A stretch of DNA of 64,000 nt from CAZLQF01 sp964561545. GTDB taxonomy: Bacteria > Bacteroidota > Bacteroidia > CAILMK01 > CAYYUA01. The DNA lies in contig CAZLQF010000006.1 in NCBI GenBank assembly GCA_964561545.1, forward strand, positions 1 to 64,000, given 5' to 3'. The notes beneath the pieces are model-generated. The model was not told the DNA's origin. It saw only the letters and a program-made list of their open reading frames with translations, and did no database searches. Made by a program: the position numbers and the translations under genes. Below, in pieces: positions 55,096 to 64,000 of the stretch (the first letter of the stretch is position 1; every line of letters begins with the position of its first letter).

Positions 55096-56154
55096 TTAAA
55101 TAATTAGCATTGCATCACCGTAATCAAGAAAACGGTACTTTTCTTTTACAGCTTCTGCGTAGGCTCTTTTCATTAAATCAAAGCCGGCAAAAGCTGTAGC
55201 AGTAATCAAAAATGCCGATTTGGGCTGATGGAAGTTGGTAATTATACTATTGGCTATGCTAAAGTTGTATGGAGGAAATATGAATTTTTCCGTCCACCCT
55301 TCATTGGGATTTAAATAGCTATTGGCAGAAACTGATGATTCAATGGCTCTTAAGCTGGAGGTGCCAATAGCGCATACCCGGTTTCTATTTTCTAAGGCTC
55401 TATTGACTTTATCGGATGTTTCCTGGGAAATCCTGTAATTTTCGGAATCCATTTTATGTTTAGAAAGGTCTTCAACTTCAATAGGCCTGAAAGAGCCCAT
55501 GCCTATATGAAGGGTTATTTCGGCCAAATCAATGCCTTTTATCTCAAACCATTTTAAGATCTTTCTACTAACGTGAAGGCCTGCTGCCGGTGCGGCTATA
55601 GCTCCGGTATTTTTAGCAAAAATTGTTTGGTAATTATCCCGATCCTCATCTTCTGCTTGCCTGTTGATGTAATTGGGCAAAGGGGTCTCACCAAGCCTGT
55701 TTAGTAATTTATAAAATTCATCATCGGAACCGTCAAATAAGAACCGGATGGTACGCCCTCTGGAAGTTGTATTATCTACTACTTCTGCTACCAAGGGTTC
55801 GTTTTCTTCCTCGCCAAAATACAACTTATTACCAACCCTTATCTTTCTGGCGGGATCTACAAGTACATCCCAAAGCCTGATTTCAGGGTTTAACTCCCTC
55901 AGTAATAACACCTCAATCTTTGCTCCTGTCTTTTCTTTTTTACCATACAAACGGGCTGGAAAAACCTGGGTATTGTTAGCTATTACGACATCACCATCAC
56001 CGAAATAATCCACAAAATCTTTGAAATACCTGTGTTCAATTTCTCCAGTTTCCCTGTGGAGTACCATCAATCTTGATTCGTCCCTGAAATGAGTAGGGTG
56101 TTGAGCGACTAATTTTTCGTCAAAATCAAAATTAAAAGATGATAATTTTACCAT
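55096..56154 (-). CDS. queA: S-adenosylmethionine:tRNA ribosyltransferase-isomerase
   Basis: A 352-residue enzyme that adds the cyclopentene ring precursor in queuosine synthesis on tRNA (Asn, Asp, His, Tyr). Recognisable blocks are VANNTQVFPARLYGKKEKTGAKIEVLLL (split), AAPAAGLHVSRKIL, TLHIGMGSFRPI and TNFHQPKSAFLI. The length is usual for the family. ATG at 56154. Confidence 0.95.
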   Translation of the reverse strand: MVKLSSFNFDFDEKLVAQHPTHFRDESRLMVLHRETGEIEHRYFKDFVDYFGDGDVVIANNTQVFPARLYGKKEKTGAKIEVLLLRELNPEIRLWDVLVDPARKIRVGNKLYFGEEENEPLVAEVVDNTTSRGRTIRFLFDGSDDEFYKLLNRLGETPLPNYINRQAEDEDRDNYQTIFAKNTGAIAAPAAGLHVSRKILKWFEIKGIDLAEITLHIGMGSFRPIEVEDLSKHKMDSENYRISQETSDKVNRALENRNRVCAIGTSSLRAIESSVSANSYLNPNEGWTEKFIFPPYNFSIANSIITNFHQPKSAFLITATAFAGFDLMKRAYAEAVKEKYRFLDYGDAMLII

Positions 56155-56234
56155 TGGGTTTTATTACTTTTGCTGAAAAGAAGTGCGAAATTAGGATTTA
56201 ATTTTGATTATCACACAACAAAATTAACATTAGC

Positions 56235-57497
56235 TTGAATGTTCATACCATTCTTTCATTGTTGAAAGAGAGCATCGGCTTTGCCTGGCAAAATTTGGTA
56301 TCCAATAAATTAAGGACATTTCTATCTTTGCTTGGGATCTCCATTGGTGTATTTTGTATTTCAGCCATTCTAACCTTCGTAGACTCGCTTAATCAAAACA
56401 TTAGGCAATCCTTGGCTAAACTTGGTGAAAAGGTAATTTACGTCCAAAAATGGCCATGGTCGAACTTTTCGGATTACCCTTGGTGGGAATATGTTAACAG
56501 ACCACAAGTAAGTTACCAGGAAAAGCAAATGCTTGAAAAACGCATTCAAAATGCACAAGCAATAGCTTTCAACGCTGATGTAGGACGTAAAACCATCAAA
56601 TCTGGTAATAATACTGCCAACAATGTACCGATAAGGGCTGTATCTCAGGACTTCAAACAAATTTACGATCTAACCTTTCAAAAAGGGCGTTATTTTTCGC
56701 AACCCGAATCCAGTTATGGCAGTGCAGTTACCATTTTAGGTCATGAAATAGCCTCTAACCTGTTCCCTGATCAACCAGCGGTTGACCAGGAAGTGCGGTT
56801 CATGAGCCATAAACTTCAAATTATAGGAGTTTTGGAAAAAGAAGGGCAAAGTATGCTAAGAGGCGGAAGCATGGACCGGCAAGTATTTGTTCCGGTCAAT
56901 TTTGCCCGTAAACAATACCGACTAGACCAAGACGGGGCAAGCACCTCTGTGCTGGCTAAAGCCAAACCGCAATTTCATTTAGATCAATTAGAGCAAGAAT
57001 TAAGGGGGGCAATGCGTTCCATACGAAGGATTAAACCCAAGGAAGAAGGCAATTTTGCCCTTAATCGTATTACGCTACTAACCTCCCAGTTGGACAATAT
57101 ATTTCAGGTGGCAAATATAGCCGGATGGTTTATTGCAGCTTTTTCAATCTTGATAGGTGGTTTTGGCGTAGCCAATATCATGTTCGTATCTGTTAAAGAA
57201 CGCACTCCTATTATTGGTATTCAGAAAGCCATCGGTGCCCAGCAGTCTTTTATTTTGGTTCAATTCCTTACGGAGGCAATTGTGTTGTGCATTTTTGGGG
57301 GAGTGGTAGGCCTTAGCATGGTGGGATTATTGGCGTTCATATCAAATTCGATCTTGGATTTCCAAGTCATAATGACCTTTGGCAATGTGTTAATTGGCAT
57401 AGCCTTATCAGCATTGATCGGTATTTTGGCTGGATTCATTCCAGCTTATCAAGCATCAAGGATGGATCCCATTGAGGCCATTCGATACGCTATGTAG
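56235..57497 (+). CDS. MacB-type ABC transporter permease
   Basis: A 420-residue permease. It has an N-terminal helix (NKLRTFLSLLGISIGVFCISAIL), a periplasmic MacB_PCD domain (about 50-280) and three C-terminal FtsX-like helices ending PAYQASRMDPIEAIRYAM. Such proteins move lipoproteins, peptides or antibiotics by mechanotransmission, but the substrate is unknown. No ATPase gene is adjacent, so it must use one encoded elsewhere. The start is TTG at 56235; the ATG at 56239 is out of frame. Confidence 0.9.
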   Translation: MNVHTILSLLKESIGFAWQNLVSNKLRTFLSLLGISIGVFCISAILTFVDSLNQNIRQSLAKLGEKVIYVQKWPWSNFSDYPWWEYVNRPQVSYQEKQMLEKRIQNAQAIAFNADVGRKTIKSGNNTANNVPIRAVSQDFKQIYDLTFQKGRYFSQPESSYGSAVTILGHEIASNLFPDQPAVDQEVRFMSHKLQIIGVLEKEGQSMLRGGSMDRQVFVPVNFARKQYRLDQDGASTSVLAKAKPQFHLDQLEQELRGAMRSIRRIKPKEEGNFALNRITLLTSQLDNIFQVANIAGWFIAAFSILIGGFGVANIMFVSVKERTPIIGIQKAIGAQQSFILVQFLTEAIVLCIFGGVVGLSMVGLLAFISNSILDFQVIMTFGNVLIGIALSALIGILAGFIPAYQASRMDPIEAIRYAM

Positions 57498-57665
57498 CGA
57501 TTAAAAATGCCTGAATAGGCAGGCAGTTATCACCCTCAAGCAAATAGCCTTTTAGAGATGCAAGAAAAAAATAAGGAAAGGCAATCCCATATTAGTGTTA
57601 ATAAAGATCTTACAATAGACCGCTCCATACAATTAACAATTGGCCCCAATTGCCCAAAATCCTGA

Positions 57666-59465
57666 TTACCCTATCATTAACCTGGCTCTGGGATATTTGT
57701 AAGCCGTAGTGGGTACCATCGTACTTAGAGCCACGGCCAAAGTTAAAATGCCGACCCTTCCTACAAACATAGAGCTTATAATGACTACCTTACCAACCTG
57801 GGAAAGTTCTGAGGTTATACCTGTGCTTAAACCTACTGTGCAAAAGGCAGATACTTCTTCAAACACAAGCCTTAGCATTGTAAATTGAGGATCAGTAATA
57901 CTTAAGATGAATACACATATTAGAATATAAGTAGCCGCAAACACAAATATTGAAAAAGCCCTGTTCAATAACTCATTGGAAATACTGTGATAACCTATTT
58001 CCAGTTCTCTTTTACCTCGGATGGTGGAGAATACTGACATAAAGATGATAACAAAAGTAGATGTTTTAATACCTCCACCTGTAGAGGCAGAGGAAGCTCC
58101 CACAAACATCAGGAATATAAAAATTATCAAAACGGGCGTTGATACAGCACGGATGCTTACGGTACTGAAACCAGCACTACGAGTCGTAACGGATTGAAAT
58201 ATAGCGGTGATGAGCTGCTCCATGCTATTTTTTCCTTCAAGCACACCATCTTGTTCCATTAAATAAAAAATCAAGGCTCCAAAAACGATTAAAGCTATAG
58301 ATGAGAATAAAGCAATTTTGGTTCCCAGTTCCCACTTTTTCCATGGATACTTCATCCGATCTCTTAGCTTTCCGATACTTGTTAAGTCTTGAATAACATG
58401 AAACCCCAGACCACCTAAAAAAATCATAACGGCAAATACCAAATGCAAATAATAGGACTCTTGGTTCAATGCATTGTTGAGGCCGTTGGTAAAAGTTGAA
58501 AACCCAGCATTACAAAAAGCCGATACGCCATGAAAAATAGAATGGAACACTTTACTTCCAAACGATTCAAAATCTATTTGAGGTGACCACAGCCCAAACA
58601 TTAAAACTGTTCCAACCAATTCAATGGTAAGGGTTACGCCAATAACCTGCCTTAATAAATTTTGGGCGGTTTGGAGGTTGTCTGTATCCATAAACTCTTG
58701 GGCTGCCCTTTGATTTTTGAGCCCAAAACCAGTTCTTAAAATCAACGTAAAAAACAATCCAAACGTAATAATGCCTATTCCTCCGGTTTGCATGAGCGCA
58801 AGTATAACCAATTGTCCTTTTACCGTAAAATAAGTAGCTGTATCTACCACAATCAGACCTGTAACACAAGCACTGCTTGTAGATGTAAAAAGGGCATCTA
58901 AAAAAGGCATGCTTCCTTCAATTTGGGTCATTTCAGGTAGCATTAATAAGCCAGTCCCCAGTAGAATGATAAATAAAAAGGAGCCAATGAACAAGATAGA
59001 GGGCTTAATCGGGAGGTTGGTAATATACTGGCTAAATTTTATAAACTTAATCCCCACAAAAACTAATAAAAAAAGGAATAGGATGGCTTGGTAAACGAGT
59101 TCTAATTCAGGAACGCCCATCAACTTTAGGAGATTATTAAGGGGAGAAGCCTCATTCAGTTTTCCAATAAAGGTTTCAAGGACAACCAACAAACTTACTA
59201 GCATCTCAAACCAATTGGTCTTTATAAAATCCCATCGTTGAAGATGAAAAATGAGCCTTAAAAGAAAACTCAATATAAAGTAAACATAGAGATACTTAGC
59301 CCAGGTAAGGATTTGTAGGTTTTCGTGTTCCGGATGTTCAAAACCGTAAAAATACAGGATAACCCCTACTGTCAATAAAGAAACAAAAAGGCTTAAATAG
59401 CGGAGCCCCTTTAAAATTACAGCTCCATTGAAGTATACAAATGTGTTTAATTGCTCCTGGATCAA
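57666..59465 (-). CDS. TrkH/KtrB family potassium uptake protein
   Basis: A 599-residue channel-like K+ transporter. Four pore loops are visible: TSTSSACVTGL, GVSAFCNAGFSTF, SVTTRSAGFSTV and EEVSAFCTVGLSTG, each with the filter glycine. It is longer than KtrB because of an extra N-terminal membrane region (about residues 1-150). The regulatory TrkA/KtrA partner is not adjacent. The start is TTG at 59465. Confidence 0.92.
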   Translation of the reverse strand: MIQEQLNTFVYFNGAVILKGLRYLSLFVSLLTVGVILYFYGFEHPEHENLQILTWAKYLYVYFILSFLLRLIFHLQRWDFIKTNWFEMLVSLLVVLETFIGKLNEASPLNNLLKLMGVPELELVYQAILFLFLLVFVGIKFIKFSQYITNLPIKPSILFIGSFLFIILLGTGLLMLPEMTQIEGSMPFLDALFTSTSSACVTGLIVVDTATYFTVKGQLVILALMQTGGIGIITFGLFFTLILRTGFGLKNQRAAQEFMDTDNLQTAQNLLRQVIGVTLTIELVGTVLMFGLWSPQIDFESFGSKVFHSIFHGVSAFCNAGFSTFTNGLNNALNQESYYLHLVFAVMIFLGGLGFHVIQDLTSIGKLRDRMKYPWKKWELGTKIALFSSIALIVFGALIFYLMEQDGVLEGKNSMEQLITAIFQSVTTRSAGFSTVSIRAVSTPVLIIFIFLMFVGASSASTGGGIKTSTFVIIFMSVFSTIRGKRELEIGYHSISNELLNRAFSIFVFAATYILICVFILSITDPQFTMLRLVFEEVSAFCTVGLSTGITSELSQVGKVVIISSMFVGRVGILTLAVALSTMVPTTAYKYPRARLMIG

Positions 59466-59621
59466 GCTTTAGGATTTATTCCTTATACCCGCAAGTGCAT
59501 TATACTTAGCAAATTTAGAATATTCTTTGAAACAACTGCCTTGCATTTAACGTTAAATTTGATCAAGCGTTAGTAATCATAATTTATTTAAATTAGCAAG
59601 TTAAATTACAATACATTCAAA

Positions 59622-60008
59622 ATGCCAGAAAGTAAAACCAAAGATATATCGGTCCGCGTGGAAACCAATTTTCAAGAAGAATCTTCCAATCCTGTTAAAG
59701 ATCACTTTGTATTTGCTTACCGCGTAACCATTCACAATTTAGGAGAGCAAAGTGTTAAACTATTATCCAGAAAATGGGATATTATTGATTCCAACACCCA
59801 ACATCGCAAAATTGAAGGTGAGGGCGTTGTTGGAAGGCAACCGGTGTTAGAACCTGGTCAGTCTCATGAATACGTATCCGGTTGCAATTTTCAAACCGAT
59901 ATGGGTAAAATGAAAGGCCATTACATTATGGAAAAAGTAGCTGATGGGGAACAATTTAATGTCGACATCCCTGAATTCCACATGGTGGCTCCTTATCGCC
60001 TCAATTAG
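59622..60008 (+). CDS. apaG: ApaG (CO2+/MG2+ efflux-associated) protein
   Basis: A 128-residue single-domain beta-sandwich protein of the ApaG family. The blocks FAYRVTIHNLGEQSVKLLSRKWDIID, GVVGRQPVLEPGQSHEYVSGC and MKGHYIM identify it. The exact function is unsettled. ATG at 59622. The following 218-base gap has no feature I can support. Confidence 0.93.
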   Translation: MPESKTKDISVRVETNFQEESSNPVKDHFVFAYRVTIHNLGEQSVKLLSRKWDIIDSNTQHRKIEGEGVVGRQPVLEPGQSHEYVSGCNFQTDMGKMKGHYIMEKVADGEQFNVDIPEFHMVAPYRLN

Positions 60009-60226
60009 GTAGAAGTTTTAATGAAATAAAGTTAAGCCCAATTCCTCTGCCTATTGATTAGGACCCCTATTTACTATTGATAAAAATCAACCAATTCCTA
60101 AAAAATTATTTTGAAATTAGGAAATGAGCTAAAAATGCGTGTTCAAATGGTTAACAGCGGTTCTCAAGCAAAACTGATTTCCCTCCTTTATTTCTGCTCA
60201 ATGGGGGAGCCCTGATAGCCTCCAAA

Positions 60227-61489
60227 CTAATAATTTCCGATAAAGAATAAAGCGAACCCTACCATGAAAACGATGCCAAGGTAGCTCAATATTCGCATGC
60301 CCTTAGAAGGTTTAGCAATATTGGGTACATGTTTGCTATTGATAAGCCTAAAATTAATAATCGCTAAAATGGGAGTTGTCAAAAATGAAAGGGTTGTAGC
60401 AAGGTCAACCATAAAAGTCATGGTGTTCCTGAGCACCCCTAAAAGGGCAATAGCTCCCCCGGCTACTGTAATAATCCATATCCAATAAGCGATGTCACTT
60501 TTGCCTTTGTGTTCAATTTTTGGATACAAAACAACGGAAGTCCGCATCAAAACCCTTGGAAATGCATCAAGGCAAGTGATGGTAGTACTAAACATGGTTG
60601 TAAATGCAGCGATCGTAATAATGTAGTAGGACCATGGTCCCAAACTTTCCCTATATAGGTTTACAAATTGCCCTGCAAAAACAGCACCTTTAGAAGAAAG
60701 GGTTTCACCACTTCCATACATAACAAAGGCCCCTAATGACAGAAAGCAAAGCGCCAGAAAAACAGTTCCCCAATAGCCCAAATGAAAATCGAAAAGCGAT
60801 TCACTGATCTTTGGATTGTGTCCTGTAGATTTTTTGCGCTCAAGGGTCCATACTGAATGCCAAACTGCAATATCAAGGGGCGCAGGCATCCACCCCATCA
60901 GTGCAATTAAGAAAATGATCCCTTCCCGGTTCCATTGAAAAACATTGAGGAAACCAACTTCTCCGGAATAACCCAGTCGAATGGCCGCAATTACGGCTAT
61001 TACGGTTGTTACAGATAGTACAACAATGATGATTTTCATAAGCTTGTCAAGAAAAGCATACTTTCCAACAAGAAGCACCATCATACATATCACCAAAAGA
61101 ATAGCGCTCCAAGCTACAGTTCCAATGCCAAGCCCAAATAAATGAGAAGCAAGTGCTGCGGTAACAATAGTAACAGCAGCTTGAATGGAAAACATGGTAC
61201 CCACGGTCACTATCACAAATAAAGCAAGCGGCCAATTTCCTAATCTTTTGTACCCCTCTATCATGCTCTCCCCAGTTGCAACAGCATACCGAGGGCCATA
61301 TTCAAAAAACGGGAACTTAAATATATTGGCAAGTAGCACAAAGCCAACCAAGGCAAATCCGAATTCAGCCCCAGCCCTTGTCGATTGTACGAGATGAGAA
61401 ACACCAATAGCAGCACCTGCATACAACAACCCAGGCCCAATGGTCTTTAAAATACCGCTGAGCCGAAATTCCAGTTTTGAATTACCCAT
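60227..61489 (-). CDS. NRAMP-related metal transporter lacking the canonical binding motifs
   Basis: A 420-residue protein (ATG 61489; a TTG two codons upstream) with about eleven membrane helices in the NRAMP order. Where classical Mn/Fe transporters have DPGN in helix 1, this one has GVSH (AAIGVSHLVQSTRAGAEFG). Where they have MPH in helix 6 it reads WMPAPLDIAVW. The metal site is therefore altered, so substrate and ion coupling may differ, as in the NRAMP-related magnesium or aluminium transporters. Fold call is good; substrate unknown. Confidence 0.85.
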   Translation of the reverse strand: MGNSKLEFRLSGILKTIGPGLLYAGAAIGVSHLVQSTRAGAEFGFALVGFVLLANIFKFPFFEYGPRYAVATGESMIEGYKRLGNWPLALFVIVTVGTMFSIQAAVTIVTAALASHLFGLGIGTVAWSAILLVICMMVLLVGKYAFLDKLMKIIIVVLSVTTVIAVIAAIRLGYSGEVGFLNVFQWNREGIIFLIALMGWMPAPLDIAVWHSVWTLERKKSTGHNPKISESLFDFHLGYWGTVFLALCFLSLGAFVMYGSGETLSSKGAVFAGQFVNLYRESLGPWSYYIITIAAFTTMFSTTITCLDAFPRVLMRTSVVLYPKIEHKGKSDIAYWIWIITVAGGAIALLGVLRNTMTFMVDLATTLSFLTTPILAIINFRLINSKHVPNIAKPSKGMRILSYLGIVFMVGFALFFIGNY

Positions 61490-61585
61490 GGTCAAATTTG
61501 CCTTACAATTTACATTTTTCGATAAATATGCAAAAAGTCCTAAATGGAAATATTTAGGTGCAACCTATCATCATTAACTGGACCT

Positions 61586-61620
61586 AAAAAAAGCCTGCCA
61601 TTAAATGATAGCAGGCTTTT
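61586..61620 (-). terminator. Terminator of the tonB gene group
   Basis: AAAAGCCTGC pairs perfectly with GCAGGCTTTT (13-base loop, partly self-paired). On the minus strand a run of seven T follows. It is 33 bases past the tonB stop. Confidence 0.88.
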
Positions 61621-61652
61621 AGTTCTTTTATACTTAAAAAAATTGACCTTTT

Positions 61653-62318
61653 TTAATTCAAAGAAAACCGAATCGGTAAGTTAACCCTTACTTTCACTGG
61701 TTTGCCTCTTTGTTCACCAGGTTCCCATTTAGGCATGGTTTTTATCACCCGTTTCGCTTCTTCGTTCAACCCTTTAGTTATACCTTTTAGGATTTTTATA
61801 TTACTGATCGAGCCATCTTCATTTACAACAAAGTTCACAACGACCTTGCCTTCGATGCCATTTTCTTTTTCCATTTGAGGGTACTCAATGTTGTTTGATA
61901 TATAACGCATCATTTCTCCTTCCCCTCCAGGAAAGGTAGGGCTGTCTTCAACCACCATGAATATTTTATCATCTTCCTTAGCCTCTTCCTTGCCCTCTGG
62001 TAAGTTCATCGCCGTATTTTGGTCCATATCGACTTCTTTAATATCAGGTTGGTCTTCATCAACATCTACATCATCTTCTACAATTTCGATTTCCGGGGGT
62101 GCAGGAGGCGGTGGCTTTCGTTTCTTTTGCTGGGTAACATCCGCCACCATTTCATCCTCCTCAATTTCAAGATCACTTGTTAACTCTTTTGTTTGTTGAT
62201 CAAAAAAGCGCCATTCAAATGCCGTAATAACCAGGGCAATGGATACTGCTAAGCCAACCAAAAAATATTTTCCTATATTTTTGTCAATATTGGCTTTTTC
62301 TGTCTTTTTAGGTTGCAT
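61653..62318 (-). CDS. TonB family energy transducer
   Basis: A 221-residue protein: one N-terminal membrane helix (about 18-36), then a periplasmic region with KKRKPPPPAPPE and acidic repeats, and a C-terminal TonB domain (EGKVVVNFVVNEDGSISNIKILKG ... MPKWEPGEQRGKPVKVRVNLPIRF). It passes proton-motive energy to outer-membrane receptors. No ExbB/ExbD genes are adjacent. Four-base spacing after the vanZ-like gene suggests an operon. Confidence 0.93.
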   Translation of the reverse strand: MQPKKTEKANIDKNIGKYFLVGLAVSIALVITAFEWRFFDQQTKELTSDLEIEEDEMVADVTQQKKRKPPPPAPPEIEIVEDDVDVDEDQPDIKEVDMDQNTAMNLPEGKEEAKEDDKIFMVVEDSPTFPGGEGEMMRYISNNIEYPQMEKENGIEGKVVVNFVVNEDGSISNIKILKGITKGLNEEAKRVIKTMPKWEPGEQRGKPVKVRVNLPIRFSLN

Positions 62319-62321
62319 AAG

Positions 62322-62717
62322 TCAATTTTTATTTCTTTCTGCTAATACTTTGCCATATATCAAATAAAATACAAAAATGCCACTTAAACATCCCGTTATA
62401 TCAGCTGTAATATCCTTCAACTCAATTGATCTTGAATCTATCATTGTATATTGTACAACTTCCAATAGCGCTCCATAAATTCCAGCGATTAAGAAAGCTG
62501 CTTTAATGCCATGGTTATAAAGTGAACGATTCGTTTTACGCTTTTTAAAGCCTAACGCAAGCAAGTAAGTTAAAATTGCAAAAAATGAAAAATGGGCAAG
62601 TTTATCAAAACTAAAAAACTTCCAATTTGGTGTATCCGGCATATTGCCACCAGGCATTAAGCAAAAAAGGCCAGTGATAATAGCCCAAATGATAGCAGGT
62701 AGCAAATTGTTGATCAT
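62322..62717 (-). CDS. VanZ-like membrane protein
   Basis: A 131-residue protein with four membrane helices. The VanZ-family marks are DKLAHFSFFAILTYLLALGF near residue 34 and a C-terminal DITADITGCLSG segment. Function in this context is unknown; the teicoplanin link of VanZ itself should not be transferred. It is placed between gcvH and tonB. Confidence 0.87.
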   Translation of the reverse strand: MINNLLPAIIWAIITGLFCLMPGGNMPDTPNWKFFSFDKLAHFSFFAILTYLLALGFKKRKTNRSLYNHGIKAAFLIAGIYGALLEVVQYTMIDSRSIELKDITADITGCLSGIFVFYLIYGKVLAERNKN

Positions 62718-62737
62718 CCGAATTAGCCAAATGCTGA

Positions 62738-63115
62738 CTATTCAACCATTTCTTTGTATTTCTCGGCCGACATAAGCTGTTCCAACTCTTCCTTATTGCT
62801 CATCTTGATCTTGATCATCCAGCCTGCTCCATAAGGATCTTCATTCACCTTTTCAGGTTCATCTTCTAATTTGGAATTAAACTCTACAACTTCACCAGAA
62901 ACCGGCATGTAAAGATCTGAAACAGTTTTAACAGCCTCCACAGTACCAAAAACTTCAGCAGCTTCATATGTTTCTCCCTCGGCTTCCACGTCAATATAAA
63001 TGACATCTCCCAACTCACTCTGTGCAAAGTCGGTAATTCCTACGTAACAATGATCATCTTCAACTTTAACCCACTCATGCTCTTTTGTATACTTTAATTC
63101 GGAAGGAAAATCCAT
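62738..63115 (-). CDS. gcvH: Glycine cleavage system H protein
   Basis: A 125-residue lipoyl carrier that shuttles the aminomethyl group between the P and T proteins. The lipoylation lysine is in the block FGTVEAVKTVSDLYMP. The length is typical. The other gcv genes are not in the window. Confidence 0.97.
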   Translation of the reverse strand: MDFPSELKYTKEHEWVKVEDDHCYVGITDFAQSELGDVIYIDVEAEGETYEAAEVFGTVEAVKTVSDLYMPVSGEVVEFNSKLEDEPEKVNEDPYGAGWMIKIKMSNKEELEQLMSAEKYKEMVE

Positions 63116-63169
63116 AAACTTGGTTTTTAATTTGGGCGAAAATACACAATATGAAACAAATTTAAAATA

Positions 63170-64000
63170 CTATCCACCCAATGTATAACGTATCCTGAAG
63201 CCAAATTCTGTTCGCTTACGTGGAAAGCTATTGGAAGTTATAGGTCGATTAATGGTACGGTTGAAGAAAATATTAAGATTTAAATTTTTATTGATCACGT
63301 AATCGATCTTAGGCTTAATTTCTATTACATCGGTACCGCCAGTAGGTTGAGGCTCAACACGACCAACCTCTCTCACGGTGTTCTTGGTCCTCCTGATTTG
63401 AAAGTCGAAACGGAAGTTCAAATCATTTTTTAGCACAACCTGTTCACCACCAACATCAAAAGGAAGAACGAATTCTTGAGTACGCCAGCCTATCCCTACT
63501 AAGAAGGCCCTGCTACGCATTTCAGTCAATTGGAGGTTGCGCAAGCTCATGGATAAGGTCCGCTCAAGTTTGTATTCAAACCTGGAAGACCAATTGTTAA
63601 GCCAAGTGATGTCAATACCCACCAAAGGGGACAATTGTTCGTTGATCGTTATTTGACTAACCTCATATTTCGGAACAAAGGAACCACCGGCATCCAAATC
63701 GCTAACCTGAGAATTTGGATCGTAGTCAAGGTCTGTTTGGTATTGGTTTATGGAATAGTTGGAGCGGTAGGTATGGTTGAAATTCACACTTTTAATGTAA
63801 TCCTCCAAAAATCCAAGCTCCCTGGGTCCGCTGAAATTAAGACGCCAATTAGGCGCTGGCACTTTAGGAAACAAGTCAAGGCTAACATTATTGGGATTTT
63901 TATCCTTGTAAGCTGCTATAAAAGCAGGAATGATAACTTGTTGAGATCCTGGCGTATAACCTTTGGGGAACTCAGTTGCAGTATCAATAACCCCACTCTC
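63170..64000 (-). CDS. sprA: SprA, type IX secretion outer-membrane translocon (C-terminal part)
   Basis: The last 276 codons of a much larger gene; the frame stays open to the window edge at 64000. The text VIIPAFIAAYKDKNPNN, then FPKVPAPNWRLNFSG, and strands such as NNWSSRFEYKLERTLSMSLRN match the end of SprA (Sov), the giant barrel through which type IX cargo leaves the cell. The final strands end FGFRIRYTLGG. The order sprA-gcvH-vanZ also occurs in other Bacteroidota. The start lies outside the window. Confidence 0.9.
   Translation of the reverse strand, partial: ESGVIDTATEFPKGYTPGSQQVIIPAFIAAYKDKNPNNVSLDLFPKVPAPNWRLNFSGPRELGFLEDYIKSVNFNHTYRSNYSINQYQTDLDYDPNSQVSDLDAGGSFVPKYEVSQITINEQLSPLVGIDITWLNNWSSRFEYKLERTLSMSLRNLQLTEMRSRAFLVGIGWRTQEFVLPFDVGGEQVVLKNDLNFRFDFQIRRTKNTVREVGRVEPQPTGGTDVIEIKPKIDYVINKNLNLNIFFNRTINRPITSNSFPRKRTEFGFRIRYTLGG

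Noticed and set aside
1..64000. CRISPR array or insertion sequence
   Set aside because: No regularly spaced repeats and no transposase frame were found anywhere in the window.

Overview
This 64 kb window is a chromosomal segment of a member of the Bacteroidota, most likely a gliding Cytophagales-type bacterium. The evidence is a fused SecD-SecF; type IX secretion and gliding genes (the C-terminus of sprA, a porW/sprE homologue, gldE); a split ATP synthase operon lacking atpD/atpC; a ribosomal protein S1 with extra N- and C-terminal regions; a 30-residue Bacteroidota-type small basic protein; Omp28 and DUF547 exported proteins; and a tRNA promoter of the TTTG / TAnnTTTG type. Ribosome binding sites are mostly not Shine-Dalgarno-like, and many genes appear to start at TTG. 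No prophage, insertion sequence or CRISPR array was seen; this is mostly core genome with a few lineage-specific pieces.

Layout. 1-6.7 kb: tRNA-Val, a lipoprotein cyclophilin, secDF, then a DUF547 protein followed by a signal-less beta-barrel protein in the -1 frame behind an A-AAA-AAG heptamer, a small membrane protein and a gene remnant. 6.7-9.8 kb: asnS and rpoN, divergent. 9.9-16.1 kb: surface polysaccharide genes (Wzy-like polymerase/ligase, Wzz-like protein, sulfotransferase, Wzx-like flippase, glycosyltransferase). 16.2-21.3 kb: thiamin genes tenA, thiO, thiS, thiG, a YjbQ-family gene, tRNA-Asn and an Omp28-type lipoprotein. 21.4-29.6 kb: M16 peptidase, argS, an unknown membrane protein, a gene-poor stretch, tRNA-Arg, a DoxX protein and a divergent regulator pair. 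29.7-36.8 kb: atpG-A-H-F-E-B, two small atp-associated membrane proteins, a bactofilin and an M23 peptidase, all on the minus strand. 36.9-43.8 kb: porW/sprE, a class A penicillin-binding protein and uvrC. 43.9-48.1 kb: an OmpA-type lipoprotein, RNase G, the 30-residue protein, a TPR protein and an HU-family protein. 48.2-51.4 kb: mutY, ssb, gldE. 51.7-59.5 kb: rpsA, ispD, queA, an ABC-type permease and a TrkH potassium transporter. 59.6-64 kb: apaG, an unusual NRAMP-like transporter, tonB, a vanZ-like gene, gcvH and the 3' part of sprA.

Working together. Much of the window serves the envelope: protein export (SecDF, type IX secretion parts), periplasmic folding (cyclophilin), peptidoglycan synthesis and remodelling (PBP1A, M23 with bactofilin), surface glycan export and sulfation, and TonB-driven uptake. 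The rest is housekeeping (translation, ATP synthesis, DNA repair, cofactors). The most unusual signals are the possible -1 frameshift joining the DUF547 and beta-barrel reading frames, a row of perfect hairpins between thiS and thiG, the long Ser/Thr/Lys tail of S1, and an 83-base out-of-frame overlap between the bactofilin and atpZ genes. All calls come from reading the sequence; no database search was possible, and homopolymer lengths should be confirmed from reads.
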